DNA from: JAWSVE01 sp050633885
Lineage (GTDB): Bacteria; Pseudomonadota; Gammaproteobacteria; Pseudomonadales; Cellvibrionaceae
NCBI GenBank assembly: GCA_050633885.1
Contig: JBOEHK010000001.1
Location: forward strand, 1 to 64,000
Direction of reading: 5' to 3'
DNA: 64,000 nt
The notes below the pieces were generated by a model. It made no database searches, was not told the DNA's origin, and was given only the letters and a program-made list of their open reading frames with translations. Of this stretch, positions 45,311-54,164 are shown piece after piece; positions within the stretch are counted from its first letter, which is position 1; each line of letters begins with the position of its first letter. Both the position numbers and the translations under genes were made by a program.

Positions 45311-45940
45311 CTACAATAACTTTTCTAAGTGAGGCCATATATTGTCACGTATCTGTGGCTGAGCCTCTGCAGTAGGATGGATGCCATCTTGCTGCATGAG
45401 CTTTGGATCTATGGCAATTTTGTCGAGAATAAACGGTACTAATTCAATACTGTATTTTTTTTCAATCAAACTATAAGAATCAAAGAATTCACTCGTGTAT
45501 CGTTGTCCATAGTTGGGCGGAATTTGAATGCCAGCCAATAGCACTTTAGCGTTTGCAGCTTGAGATAACTCCACCATTGTTGACAAGTTTTTTCGCATGA
45601 CTTTTAGTGGGTGTCCTTGGAGTCCATCGTTTCCACCTAAGGCAACAATGACAATATTGGGTTGATAAGTGTCTAGTAGTTTAGCTATTCGGCCTGCAGC
45701 CATAGTGGTTGTGTCACCAGAAATACTGGCGTTAATGACTTGATATTTTTTCGGTAATTTCTCGTCCAGCTTTTTCTGCATGAGTCTAACCCAGCCGTCT
45801 TCTAAATCAATGCCGTAACCCGCACTTAAACTGTCTCCGACAATTAAAATATGAGAAAGTCTTTTTTCGGGGGAGGAATATGCGTTAGCAGTAAAGAGAA
45901 AAAAAATGATGACAGGGAAAAAGTTAAATAATTTTTTCAT
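45311..45940 (-). CDS. tesA: SGNH-family arylesterase/acyl-CoA thioesterase-like protein (TesA)
   Basis: This periplasmic SGNH hydrolase, 209 residues from the ATG at 45940, has a signal peptide (about 1-22, ending AYS). The catalytic set is: Ser37 in VGDSLSAGYG, a Gly around NASISGDTT, Asn104 in ALGGND, and the Asp/His pair in QDGIHPTAEAQ. TesA-type enzymes hydrolyse esters and thioesters; the natural substrate is uncertain. A longer frame to 46096 would overlap ampG and has no signal, so it is rejected. Confidence 0.9.
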   Translation of the reverse strand: MKKLFNFFPVIIFFLFTANAYSSPEKRLSHILIVGDSLSAGYGIDLEDGWVRLMQKKLDEKLPKKYQVINASISGDTTTMAAGRIAKLLDTYQPNIVIVALGGNDGLQGHPLKVMRKNLSTMVELSQAANAKVLLAGIQIPPNYGQRYTSEFFDSYSLIEKKYSIELVPFILDKIAIDPKLMQQDGIHPTAEAQPQIRDNIWPHLEKLL

Positions 45941-46001
45941 AAGAATAATGGCATCTTGTTTTAGATAGTCATTAGGCAATTTACTACTTAGTTTAGTTCC
46001 A

Positions 46002-47273
46002 TTAGGTCTTTTTGTGTGCTTTATCGAGATTTTCTGGGTTTTTGTTTTCGTTCCATGGCGCAGCCCATGGAAGTAAAAGCATTCCCGGAATAGCACATGC
46101 TGTGCAGAGGTAGAAAAAACTTTCCCATCCCATATGCTCGACTAAAAAACCTGTTGTTGCGCTTGCTGCACTTCTTGGGAGTACTGCTATAGCCGTTAAT
46201 AAAGCAAGTTGAGTTGCTGTATGTTTCAAACTCGTGTTTCTGGCAATAAAGGCAACGGATGCTGCAGCGCCTAGGCCAACACCTAAGTATTCAAATCCGA
46301 TGACAGCGCCGAGTAACCATAAGTTGTAGCCGTGATGTGCAAGAACGGCAAAGCCTAAAATTGAAACAATTTGGATAACACCAAAAAGCCATAGGGCTCG
46401 ATTGATTCCAATTTGAATCATCAATATTCCGCCCATAATACTGCCAAAAAGCATGGGCCAGAAACCAGCATTCTTTGCGACTAAGCCTATTTCTGTGAGA
46501 GAAAAACCCATATCTAAATAGAAAGGCGTTGCTAAAGCGGTGGCCATGTTGTCACCAAGCTTATAAAAAAAGATGAACGCTAAAACCAATAACGCTCGTT
46601 TTATTCCCAGTCGATTAAAAAACTCCGCGAGTGAGTCGACCATGGCTTCTTTCAGGTTATGAGGTCGGTATTCATGAACGGGTTCTTTGATACAGAGCGT
46701 CAGAATAATGCCGACCAACATAAAACATGCGGTGATAGAAAAAACAATTTGCCAAGAAAAATAATCAGCCAGAATGAGTGAGAACGCTCCGGGGATAAAG
46801 CCAGCGGTTCGCCAGGTGTTGACAAAAACTGAGTTGCCAAAGCCAAGTTCTTCATCGGGCAGAATCTCTCTTCGATAGGCATCCAGGACAATGTCTTGGC
46901 TTGCGCTAAAAAAAGCAACGGCAAAAGCCAAATAGGCAACAGACCAAATAGAGATAGAGAGGTCGACCATGGGAATCGCGGTAATAGTGACGAGTAATGC
47001 TATTTGAGTGAGAAGCATCCATCCGCGCCTCAATCCAAGAAACGGTAGCTCAAACCGATCCATGAAAGGAGCCCAGAAAAATTTCCAGGTAAATGGAAGG
47101 TTAATCAAAGTGAACAGGCCGATTTCTTTTAAGCCGACGCCTTCGGTTCGGAGCCAAGCGGGAACGAGGCTGGCGAGAATGTAGTAGGGAAGACCTGATA
47201 CAAATCCACCGATCAAACAAAATAAAATCCGTCGATTGAACATTGCTTTTGTAAATTTTTGCCAAGCGATCAT
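46002..47273 (-). CDS. ampG: AmpG-family muropeptide permease (MFS)
   Basis: AmpG imports GlcNAc-anhydro-muropeptides for peptidoglycan recycling. The 423-residue protein has about 12 transmembrane segments and the AmpG-type start (GGFVSGLPYYILASLVPAWLRTEGV), plus KFFWAPFMDRFELPFLGLRRGWML and SQDIVLDAYRREIL, both typical. It is followed 61 bases later by the TesA-like gene on the same strand. There is no ampR or ampC in the window. Confidence 0.93.
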   Translation of the reverse strand: MIAWQKFTKAMFNRRILFCLIGGFVSGLPYYILASLVPAWLRTEGVGLKEIGLFTLINLPFTWKFFWAPFMDRFELPFLGLRRGWMLLTQIALLVTITAIPMVDLSISIWSVAYLAFAVAFFSASQDIVLDAYRREILPDEELGFGNSVFVNTWRTAGFIPGAFSLILADYFSWQIVFSITACFMLVGIILTLCIKEPVHEYRPHNLKEAMVDSLAEFFNRLGIKRALLVLAFIFFYKLGDNMATALATPFYLDMGFSLTEIGLVAKNAGFWPMLFGSIMGGILMIQIGINRALWLFGVIQIVSILGFAVLAHHGYNLWLLGAVIGFEYLGVGLGAAASVAFIARNTSLKHTATQLALLTAIAVLPRSAASATTGFLVEHMGWESFFYLCTACAIPGMLLLPWAAPWNENKNPENLDKAHKKT

Positions 47274-47355
47274 AGACAGAATACTTATTTATAGTTGTGG
47301 GTGTTGACAGTGGAGAGTCATTAAAAAGTTAGCGGTTCAGGATACGGAAAAGAAT

Positions 47356-47697
47356 TCAAGGTCGCCAGCCATAATCAGCCAATTTAATTTTTCCTTTAAT
47401 AAAAGTCACATTCTCTTTTTCAAGAAGGGCTTGCTGTTTTTTTCCACCAGCTTCAGGGGGCAAAGAAATTTTCCCGCTGGCATTGATGACGCGATACCAG
47501 GGAAGCTTTGTGTTTTTAGGAAGCCCTTTTAATGTGCTGCCAACGAGACGGGCAGCCTTCGTCAAACCAGCTAGCTCAGCAACTTGACCATAAGTTGCTA
47601 CATTGCCTTTAGGAATTTGATAGATAACTTGAAAAATACGTTCTTGATTACTGCTATCAGTCTGGTGCTGGTCGTTGTCCATATCCTTAAAATACAT
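47356..47697 (-). CDS. Alkyltransferase-like protein (ATL)
   Basis: A 113-residue member of the MGMT DNA-binding domain family. The region ERIFQVIYQIPKGNVATYGQVAELAG and LVGSTLKGLPKNTKLPWYRVINASGK matches, but the active cysteine of the PCHRV motif is tryptophan (PWYRV, Trp67). It should therefore bind alkylated guanine without removing the alkyl group and flag it for nucleotide excision repair. The start is uncertain between ATGs at 47697 and 47682, the second with AAGGA placed very close. Confidence 0.9.
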   Translation of the reverse strand: MYFKDMDNDQHQTDSSNQERIFQVIYQIPKGNVATYGQVAELAGLTKAARLVGSTLKGLPKNTKLPWYRVINASGKISLPPEAGGKKQQALLEKENVTFIKGKIKLADYGWRP

Positions 47698-47750
47698 CTC
47701 GACTTGTAAATTATCTTTGCAAGCCCCATATCTTAACAGACGGGGGACAC

Positions 47751-48254
47751 ATGCCAATTTTATTAGCATTATTCATTATTATGCCCATTGCTGAGATGTG
47801 GGTACTTATTCAGGTCGGTGTGCGTATTGGCGCGCTGAGTACAATAGGCTTGGTTTTATTAACTGCGGTAGTTGGGTTGGCGCTCCTACGTCAACAAGGA
47901 CTGTCGACGTTATTACGTGCGAATCAACGCATGCAGGCAGGGCAATTACCGGCTCAAGAAATGGGAGAGGGTATTTTCCTAGCCGTTGGTGGGGCTTTAT
48001 TGCTAACGCCAGGGTTTATTACGGATGCTTTTGGTTTTGCTTGCTTAATTCCCGGTGTAAGAAAAATTCTTCTTGGCCGTTTTTTGTTGAAAAGAGGGAT
48101 TGCTGTCAATTCTTTTGGTGTTGGCAGGGCGGGGAAGGAACGTGAGACACATATTCCTACTCAGGGGTCGGCTCGTCGAGATGATCATTCTGGCTCACGC
48201 TCGAAAAGTAGCAATGGCGATGTGATAGAAGGTGAATATCATCGAGATGATTAA
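47751..48254 (+). CDS. fxsA: FxsA family membrane protein
   Basis: The 167-residue protein has a hydrophobic N-terminus (MPILLALFIIMPIAEMWVLIQVG), further helices (about 26-46, 75-100) with LTPGFITDAFGFACLIPGVRK typical of FxsA, and a polar, probably disordered C-terminal tail (about 118-167). FxsA is an inner-membrane protein linked to exclusion of phage T7 in cells with an F plasmid when overexpressed. It lies upstream of groS, as in many gammaproteobacteria, and faces away from the ATL gene. Confidence 0.93.
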   Translation: MPILLALFIIMPIAEMWVLIQVGVRIGALSTIGLVLLTAVVGLALLRQQGLSTLLRANQRMQAGQLPAQEMGEGIFLAVGGALLLTPGFITDAFGFACLIPGVRKILLGRFLLKRGIAVNSFGVGRAGKERETHIPTQGSARRDDHSGSRSKSSNGDVIEGEYHRDD

Positions 48255-48302
48255 AAAACAGGCATTCGATAATAATATTTAACATAATTTTTATGTTGAG
48301 GT

Positions 48303-48330
48303 GTTGAATTCCTCTGAATCAACCCCAACA
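48303..48330 (+). promoter_or_regulatory. Candidate sigma32 heat-shock promoter of groSL
   Basis: A -35-like TTGAA (48304-48308) is followed after 14 bases by CCCCAACA (48323-48330), close to the sigma32 consensus CTTGAA/CCCCAT. It lies about 225 bases before groS. A small AT-rich hairpin (AACATAA-ttt-TTATGTT, 48281-48297) stands between fxsA and this site. Confidence 0.5.
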
Positions 48331-48486
48331 TCCCCATCACTTGGTAATTTTGAACCTCGCTAAAGACCACTGGGTTGAAGCGAGCACTGGTTTCGCGTTT
48401 ATTTGTAGAGCTAGATAACCTATAGAAAACGCTAAGTGCAAGTTGCTGATGAGATGAAAATTGATCTGATTAAGCAAATAAATCGA

Positions 48487-48503
48487 CCTAGGTATTGCCT
48501 AGG
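48487..48503. repeat. Inverted repeat CCTAGG-n5-CCTAGG before groS
   Basis: Two copies of the self-complementary CCTAGG (48487-48492 and 48498-48503) lie 51 bases before the groS start, followed by ATATAAC. It could be an operator or an mRNA leader stem. It is not the CIRCE element, whose arms are longer and different. Confidence 0.4.
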
Positions 48504-48553
48504 ATATAACTCAACAACAATCAGTTAATAGTCAGTTATTGGAGACAATGTTC

Positions 48554-48844
48554 ATGAAAATCCGTCCTTTACACGATCGAGTTGTGGTTCGCCGCAAGGA
48601 AGAACAAGCAAAAAGCGCTGGTGGCATTTTGCTGCCCGGCTCAGCTCAAGAAAAACCAAATGAAGGTGAAGTGGTTGCAGTCGGTACAGGCCGCGTACTG
48701 GAAAATGGTGACGTTCGAGCAGTTGATGTGAAAGTTGGCGATACGATCGTCTTTGGTAAATATGCTGGAAGCGACACAATAGAAATTAAAGGCGAAGAGC
48801 TCATCATCTTGAGTGAAAGCGATATTAAAGCGGTTATCGGATAG
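48554..48844 (+). CDS. groS: Co-chaperonin GroES
   Basis: The 96-residue protein starts MKIRPLHDRVVVRR and carries the mobile loop region EEQAKSAGGILLPGSAQEKP and VGDTIVFGKYAGS. It caps GroEL. The start at 48554 has GGAG nine bases upstream; an ATG two codons earlier is too close to that site. Followed by groL after 72 bases. Confidence 0.98.
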   Translation: MKIRPLHDRVVVRRKEEQAKSAGGILLPGSAQEKPNEGEVVAVGTGRVLENGDVRAVDVKVGDTIVFGKYAGSDTIEIKGEELIILSESDIKAVIG

Positions 48845-48916
48845 GCATAAATGCTTTTCGACAATCGATTAACACATTCCTAACAAGTATTTAAAGATTA
48901 TTGAGGAAATTAGATC

Positions 48917-50557
48917 ATGGCAGCTAAAGACGTAAAATTCGGTGATGAAGCCCGTCAAAGAATGTTGGCCGGTATTAACATTTTGGCCGACGCTGTAAAA
49001 ACAACATTGGGTCCTAAAGGACGTAACGTTGTTCTAGATAAATCATTTGGTGCTCCAACGGTGACTAAAGATGGTGTATCTGTAGCAAAAGAAATCGAGC
49101 TTGAAGATAAGTTCGAAAATATGGGCGCGCAAATGGCTAAGGAAGTTGCTTCAAAAGCATCTGACGAAGCTGGTGATGGAACAACAACGGCAACAGTTTT
49201 AGCGCAAGCCATCGTTAATGAAGGTTTGAAATCCGTTGCGGCTGGTATGAATCCAATGGATCTAAAGCGCGGTATCGACAAAGCCGTTAAAGCGGCTGTT
49301 GAGCATATTCATAAACTGGCCAAGCCTTGTACCGATTCAAAAGCAATCGCTCAAGTAGGCACTATTTCGGCGAACAGTGATGAGGCGGTAGGTCAAATTA
49401 TTGCTGACGCTATGGATAAAGTCGGAAAAGAAGGCGTTATCACGGTTGAAGAGGGTTCTGGTCTAGAAAATGAGCTCGACGTTGTGGAAGGTATGCAATT
49501 TGATCGCGGCTATTTGTCTCCATACTTCATCAACAACCAAGATAATATGTCGACTGAAATGGAATCTCCTTTTATTTTATTAGTGGATAAAAAAATCTCT
49601 AATATTCGAGAGTTACTTCCATTGTTAGAAGGCGTTGCTAAAGCCGGTAAGCCTCTAATGATTATCGCCGAAGATGTTGAAGGCGAAGCATTGGCAACAT
49701 TAGTGGTTAACAACATGCGAGGCATTGTTAAAGTTGCGGCTTGTAAAGCGCCTGGTTTTGGAGATCGTCGTAAAGCCATGTTGCAAGATATTGCTATCCT
49801 AACCGGTGGCACTGTGATCTCTGAAGAAGTGGGTATGGATTTAGAGACTGCAACACTTGAGCATTTAGGTTCTGCAAAACGTATTGCAATGACCAAAGAA
49901 AACACCACAATTGTTGACGGTGCTGGCGTTGCAAAAGATATTAAATCTCGTGTTAATCAAATTCGTGCGCAAATTGAAGAAGCTACATCTGACTACGACA
50001 AAGAAAAGCTTCAAGAGCGTGTAGCGAAACTTGCGGGCGGTGTTGCTGTGATTAAAGTTGGCGCTGCGACTGAGTTTGAAATGAAAGAGAAAAAAGCGCG
50101 CGTTGAAGATGCATTGCATGCAACTCGTGCTGCCGTTGAAGAAGGTGTCGTTCCTGGGGGTGGTACTGCGTTGATTCGTGCGGCTGCCAAGATTGCTGAC
50201 CTTGAAGGCGATAACGAAGAACAAACAGCGGGTATTGGTATCGCGAGACGCGCTTTAGAAGCACCGCTTCGCCAAATCGTGACTAATGCGGGTGAAGAAG
50301 GTTCTGTTGTTGCTGATAAGGTTCGTAAAGGCAAAGCGAGCTATGGTTACAATGCTGCCACAGGTGAATACGGTGACATGTTAAAAATGGGAATCCTTGA
50401 TCCGGCGAAGGTAACGCGGACTGCTCTTCAAGCAGCGGGTTCAATCGCAGGCTTAATGATCACAACTGAAGCGATGATCGCTGATAAACCAGACGATAAA
50501 TCTGCACCTGCAATGCCTGATATGGGCGGCATGGGTGGTATGGGCGGCATGATGTAA
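48917..50557 (+). CDS. groL: Chaperonin GroEL
   Basis: The 546-residue protein is standard length, with NH2-terminal MAAKDVKFGDEARQRMLAG, ATP-site GDGTTTATVLA (about 86-96) and the C-terminal GGMGGMGGMM tail. It forms the double-ring folding chamber with GroES. It is transcribed with groS and followed by a hairpin terminator. Confidence 0.99.
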   Translation: MAAKDVKFGDEARQRMLAGINILADAVKTTLGPKGRNVVLDKSFGAPTVTKDGVSVAKEIELEDKFENMGAQMAKEVASKASDEAGDGTTTATVLAQAIVNEGLKSVAAGMNPMDLKRGIDKAVKAAVEHIHKLAKPCTDSKAIAQVGTISANSDEAVGQIIADAMDKVGKEGVITVEEGSGLENELDVVEGMQFDRGYLSPYFINNQDNMSTEMESPFILLVDKKISNIRELLPLLEGVAKAGKPLMIIAEDVEGEALATLVVNNMRGIVKVAACKAPGFGDRRKAMLQDIAILTGGTVISEEVGMDLETATLEHLGSAKRIAMTKENTTIVDGAGVAKDIKSRVNQIRAQIEEATSDYDKEKLQERVAKLAGGVAVIKVGAATEFEMKEKKARVEDALHATRAAVEEGVVPGGGTALIRAAAKIADLEGDNEEQTAGIGIARRALEAPLRQIVTNAGEEGSVVADKVRKGKASYGYNAATGEYGDMLKMGILDPAKVTRTALQAAGSIAGLMITTEAMIADKPDDKSAPAMPDMGGMGGMGGMM

Positions 50558-50578
50558 TTAGTCGCTTGCGGTCAAACT

Positions 50579-50606
50579 ACAAAACGGTCCTAACGGGCCG
50601 TTTTGT
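50579..50606 (+). terminator. Hairpin terminator after groL
   Basis: ACAAAACGGTCC pairs with GGGCCGTTTTGT around TAAC (one mismatch/wobble). The pairing includes the T-run on the 3' side, so it could also act for the opposite strand. Confidence 0.7.
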
Positions 50607-50774
50607 ACAATTAGCTTTTATATTTATTTCATTCTTTATTTATGTTGAAAAATACCCACAAAGTCCTTGTTGTTAAACATATTTATTTTGTGCTTTTTTA
50701 AATTTCTTTGACTTTTTCAATGACGTGTTGAGGTGCGAGTTGGTAACATATCCGAATTGATACAACACCTACTT

Positions 50775-50793
50775 GCAAATAATTCTCATTTAT
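50775..50793. promoter_or_regulatory. Candidate Fur box upstream of sodB
   Basis: The 19-base segment around AAATAATTCTCATTT (50775-50793) matches about 11 of 19 positions of the classical Fur box, and its reverse strand reads as a familiar AATGAGAATTATT core. It lies 32 bases before the sodB start. Iron regulation of an iron superoxide dismutase would make sense. Confidence 0.45.
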
Positions 50794-50824
50794 ATTTAAT
50801 TTACTTCTACGAGGAACTTTCGTA

Positions 50825-51406
50825 ATGGCCTTCGAACTACCTGCATTACCTTATGCACAAGACGCTTTGGCTCCACATATCTCTTCAGAAACTTTAGAGT
50901 TTCATTATGGCAAGCATCACAAAACTTATGTTGATAAGTTAAATGGTTTGGTGGGCGGCACTGAGTTTGAAAACAAATCGTTAGAAGAGGTTGTCCGTAC
51001 TTCTACTGGCGGTATGTTCAATAATGCAGCTCAAATTTGGAATCATTCATTCTACTGGAATTGCCTAAGTCCAAATGGTGGCGGCGCACCAACGGGTGCA
51101 ATCGCTGATGCAATTGATTCAGCGTTTGGTTCTTTTGATAAATTCAAAGAAGAATTTACAAACTCTGCGATTAATAACTTTGGCTCTAGTTGGACTTGGT
51201 TGGTGAAAAAAGCAGATGGTAGTGTAGCAATTGTAAACACGTCTAATGCTGCCACGCCATTGACTGATGAATCAGTAACACCCATTTTGACTGTTGATTT
51301 GTGGGAGCACGCTTATTACATTGACTATCGCAATGCGCGTCCTAAGTACATGGAAGCGTTTTGGTCTTTGATCAATTGGGATTTTGCCAATAAGAACCTT
51401 GCGTAA
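50825..51406 (+). CDS. sodB: Superoxide dismutase [Fe]
   Basis: The 193-residue protein has metal ligands His27, His74, Asp158 and His162 and the FeSOD-type signature DLWEHAYYIDYRNARPKY. The GMFNNAAQIWNHSFYW segment (about 63-78) fits the iron form. It detoxifies superoxide in the cytoplasm. A good site (GAGGAA) precedes the ATG, and a strong terminator follows. Confidence 0.97.
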   Translation: MAFELPALPYAQDALAPHISSETLEFHYGKHHKTYVDKLNGLVGGTEFENKSLEEVVRTSTGGMFNNAAQIWNHSFYWNCLSPNGGGAPTGAIADAIDSAFGSFDKFKEEFTNSAINNFGSSWTWLVKKADGSVAIVNTSNAATPLTDESVTPILTVDLWEHAYYIDYRNARPKYMEAFWSLINWDFANKNLA

Positions 51407-51433
51407 TTGGTATCTGAAAGATGAAAACTATTT

Positions 51434-51461
51434 AAAAAGGGGCTTTTAGCTCCTTTTTTTT
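51434..51461 (+). terminator. Rho-independent terminator after sodB
   Basis: AAAAAGGGGCT pairs with AGCTCCTTTTT around TTT, followed by a long T-run. Confidence 0.9.
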
Positions 51462-51660
51462 AGTTAGATTTTCAGTGTTTTGAAATATGATTTCTTGGAG
51501 TGTGGTTTAGATTCTACATACTATGAAGTTATCTATGGTTATTCGTAGGGGTTGATATAAAATGTGCTGCATTGCGTGACATTGTTATATGCAACTGTGT
51601 TCTATGAGGTTGTTGTTAACAGTGAACATGTCATTTGTAACAGATCAAACAGAGGAAATT

Positions 51661-52452
51661 GTGAGTATGGTGCAAGATCGTAAAGAGCCAACCTTTTCAG
51701 GCATTAAACCTGAAAGTGATGAAGTCACGACTCATTCAAAATCAGCTTCTGGAGGAGCTCCCCAAGCCTCAAGTCGTAACTCGAATAATCGAAATCAATC
51801 TCGTTCTAGTGTTCCCCAGCAACCGCAAGCTACTAAATCTGGTTTAGCCATTTTTGCTCTCTTAGTTGCTTTGATCGGTGTAGGCGTTGGAGGTTTTTCG
51901 GTTTGGCAACTTCAATTATCGCAGAAAAATTTAGTTGACGCTGAGAGCCGAATCGCGGAATTAGAAGGCCGTTTAAATTTAACGAGCTCTGAATCTGATC
52001 AATCAGTAACTGCCATTCATGAAAAGTTAAAATGGGCGGATTCTGAAATTCGAAAGTTGTGGGGCGTCTCGAATGATAAAAACAAAAAAGCTATAAAATC
52101 TGCAAGTGACGATATATCAAAATTAACGAGTGATTTAAAAGCCACGGCTGCCAATGCAAAAGCAGCGAAAGAGGCAAGCGATTCTCAGAAGGCTTCATTT
52201 GGAACTTTAAAAACCTTAACTAGCGAGCAACAGCTTGTGTTGAGTCAGTTGTCTGATGATGTTGCTGCTGCAAAAAAACAACTCAATAAATTGAATCAGC
52301 TAGAAACCAAAATAAACGAATTAGGCAATGATATTCCTAAGCGTATAAAAACGAATGAGGAAGCAATACAGGCCATTGATTCGTTTCGTCGTTCTGCAAA
52401 TGCCGACATTCAACAAATTAAGCAGCAAATGTCTGCTGCGGCTGGACCTTAA
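51661..52452 (+). CDS. One-TM coiled-coil protein of unknown function
   Basis: From GTG at 51661 (AGAGG five bases upstream; ATG 51667 is also possible) the product has about 263 residues. A polar cytoplasmic N-terminus rich in Ser, Asn and Gln (about 1-55) is followed by one TM helix (about 59-80, LAIFALLVALIGVGVGGFSVW) and a long coiled coil (about 85-255) facing the periplasm, with no catalytic motif. The layout is like the 16.1-17.2 kb pair. Function unknown; the coiled coil suggests a structural or scaffold role. Confidence 0.7.
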   Translation: MSMVQDRKEPTFSGIKPESDEVTTHSKSASGGAPQASSRNSNNRNQSRSSVPQQPQATKSGLAIFALLVALIGVGVGGFSVWQLQLSQKNLVDAESRIAELEGRLNLTSSESDQSVTAIHEKLKWADSEIRKLWGVSNDKNKKAIKSASDDISKLTSDLKATAANAKAAKEASDSQKASFGTLKTLTSEQQLVLSQLSDDVAAAKKQLNKLNQLETKINELGNDIPKRIKTNEEAIQAIDSFRRSANADIQQIKQQMSAAAGP

Positions 52453-52526
52453 AAGCAGCCTCTGTTGAGGTGATGATATTTTTAACTACAATTAACTAAC
52501 ATTTCACATTTTTTAAAGAGTTTTTC

Positions 52527-54047
52527 ATGACTACAGTAATTCGCCAAGATGATTTAATCGATAGCGTTGCCGACGCACTTCAGTTTATTTCTTATTATCA
52601 TCCTAAAGATTTTATTACCGCGATGAACGAAGCTTACGAAAAAGAAGCGAATCCCGCAGCAAAAGATGCTATGGCGCAAATTCTTATAAATTCTCGTTTG
52701 TGCGCAATGGGGCATAGACCTATTTGTCAGGATACGGGAATTGTTACCGTATTTTTAACCATTGGAATGGATGTGCAATGGGACTCTACGTTAAGTGTAA
52801 CGGACATGGTGAATGAGGGCGTACGTCGCGCTTACAATTTACCAGAGAATGTTTTACGGGCGTCTATTCTTGAGGACCCCGATGGAGCGAGAAAAAATAC
52901 GGGCGACAATACTCCCGCTGTCATTCATTACGATATCGTTCCTGGGAACACCGTTGATGTTCACGTCGCAGCAAAAGGCGGCGGTAGTGAAGCGAAAAGT
53001 AAATTTGCTATGTTAAATCCTTCGGACTCAATTGTTGATTGGGTGTTAAAAGTGGTTCCAGAAATGGGAGCCGGTTGGTGTCCACCGGGTATGTTAGGTT
53101 TGGGGATGGGCGGCACAGCTGAAAAAGCCATGCAGCTCGCGAAAGAAAGTTTATTAGAGCCAGTGGATATTCAAGATTTACAAAAACGTGGTGCCAGTAA
53201 TCGTGCGGAAGAATTACGATTAGAATTGTTTGAAAAAGTAAATAAGTTAGGAATCGGAGCGCAAGGTCTTGGTGGATTAACAACAGTATTGGATGTGAAA
53301 GTAAAAGATTATCCAACTCATGCGGCGAATAAACCTGTCGCGTTAATTCCGAACTGTGCCGCAACTCGTCATGCGCATTTTACACTAGATGGTTCTGGTG
53401 CTGCTCTACAAACTCCGCCAAGTATTGAAGATTGGCCGGAAGTGTCGTGGGAAGTGAATGAAAATGTTCGACGCGTTAATTTAGATAGTGTAACAAAAGA
53501 AGATATTAAGAGTTGGCAGCCAGGTGATACCGTTTTGTTGTCGGGAAAAATGCTAACGGGTCGCGATGCGGCACATAAAAAAATGACAGATCTTCTAGCG
53601 AAGGGTGAAAAACTGCCCGTCAGTATGCAAGGTCGATTTATTTATTATGTTGGACCGGTTGATCCTGTTCGCGAAGAGGTAGTTGGCCCTGCTGGACCGA
53701 CTACAGCAACTCGGATGGATAAATTTACTCGCACTATGTTAGAAGAAACTGGTTTGATGGGAATGATCGGTAAAGCTGAACGCGGGCAAATTGCGATTGA
53801 TGCCATTCGTGATAATGAATCTGTTTATTTAATGGCAGTTGGCGGAGCTGCTTACTTAGTGTCCCAAGCAATTAAATCCGCGAAAGTTGTTGGCTTTCCT
53901 GAATTAGGTATGGAAGCAATTTACGAATTTGAAGTTAAAGATATGCCCGTCACTGTTGCTGTAGATACCAAAGGTGAATCCGTTCATCGCACGGGGCCGA
54001 AAATTTGGAAGGCAAAAATAGAAGAAGGCGCCATCACAGTTAAATAA
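52527..54047 (+). CDS. fumA: Fumarate hydratase, class I (iron-sulfur)
   Basis: This TCA-cycle enzyme hydrates fumarate to malate with a 4Fe-4S cluster. The 506-residue single chain joins the alpha and beta parts. The cluster cysteines are Cys67 (CQDTG), Cys185 (WCPPG) and Cys277 (NCAATRH). The C-terminal half contains GDTVLLSGKMLTGRDAAHKK and YYVGPVDPV. Class I fumarases are oxygen-sensitive, and sodB stands nearby at 50.8-51.4 kb. No class II fumC is in the window. Confidence 0.96.
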   Translation: MTTVIRQDDLIDSVADALQFISYYHPKDFITAMNEAYEKEANPAAKDAMAQILINSRLCAMGHRPICQDTGIVTVFLTIGMDVQWDSTLSVTDMVNEGVRRAYNLPENVLRASILEDPDGARKNTGDNTPAVIHYDIVPGNTVDVHVAAKGGGSEAKSKFAMLNPSDSIVDWVLKVVPEMGAGWCPPGMLGLGMGGTAEKAMQLAKESLLEPVDIQDLQKRGASNRAEELRLELFEKVNKLGIGAQGLGGLTTVLDVKVKDYPTHAANKPVALIPNCAATRHAHFTLDGSGAALQTPPSIEDWPEVSWEVNENVRRVNLDSVTKEDIKSWQPGDTVLLSGKMLTGRDAAHKKMTDLLAKGEKLPVSMQGRFIYYVGPVDPVREEVVGPAGPTTATRMDKFTRTMLEETGLMGMIGKAERGQIAIDAIRDNESVYLMAVGGAAYLVSQAIKSAKVVGFPELGMEAIYEFEVKDMPVTVAVDTKGESVHRTGPKIWKAKIEEGAITVK

Positions 54048-54164
54048 GCACGACGCGAATTAGCTTTTGATAACCTCTACGTTTGGCTTTTAGTGAAATT
54101 CACAGAGTAAAAGCTAGGTGTAATATATTTTTAAAAATGATAATAAAAGCTGGAGCAAAAACGA

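Noticed and set aside
46002..46096. Long N-terminal extension of the TesA-like protein overlapping ampG
   Set aside because: The extension is unrelated to the family, while the ATG at 45940 gives a normal signal peptide.
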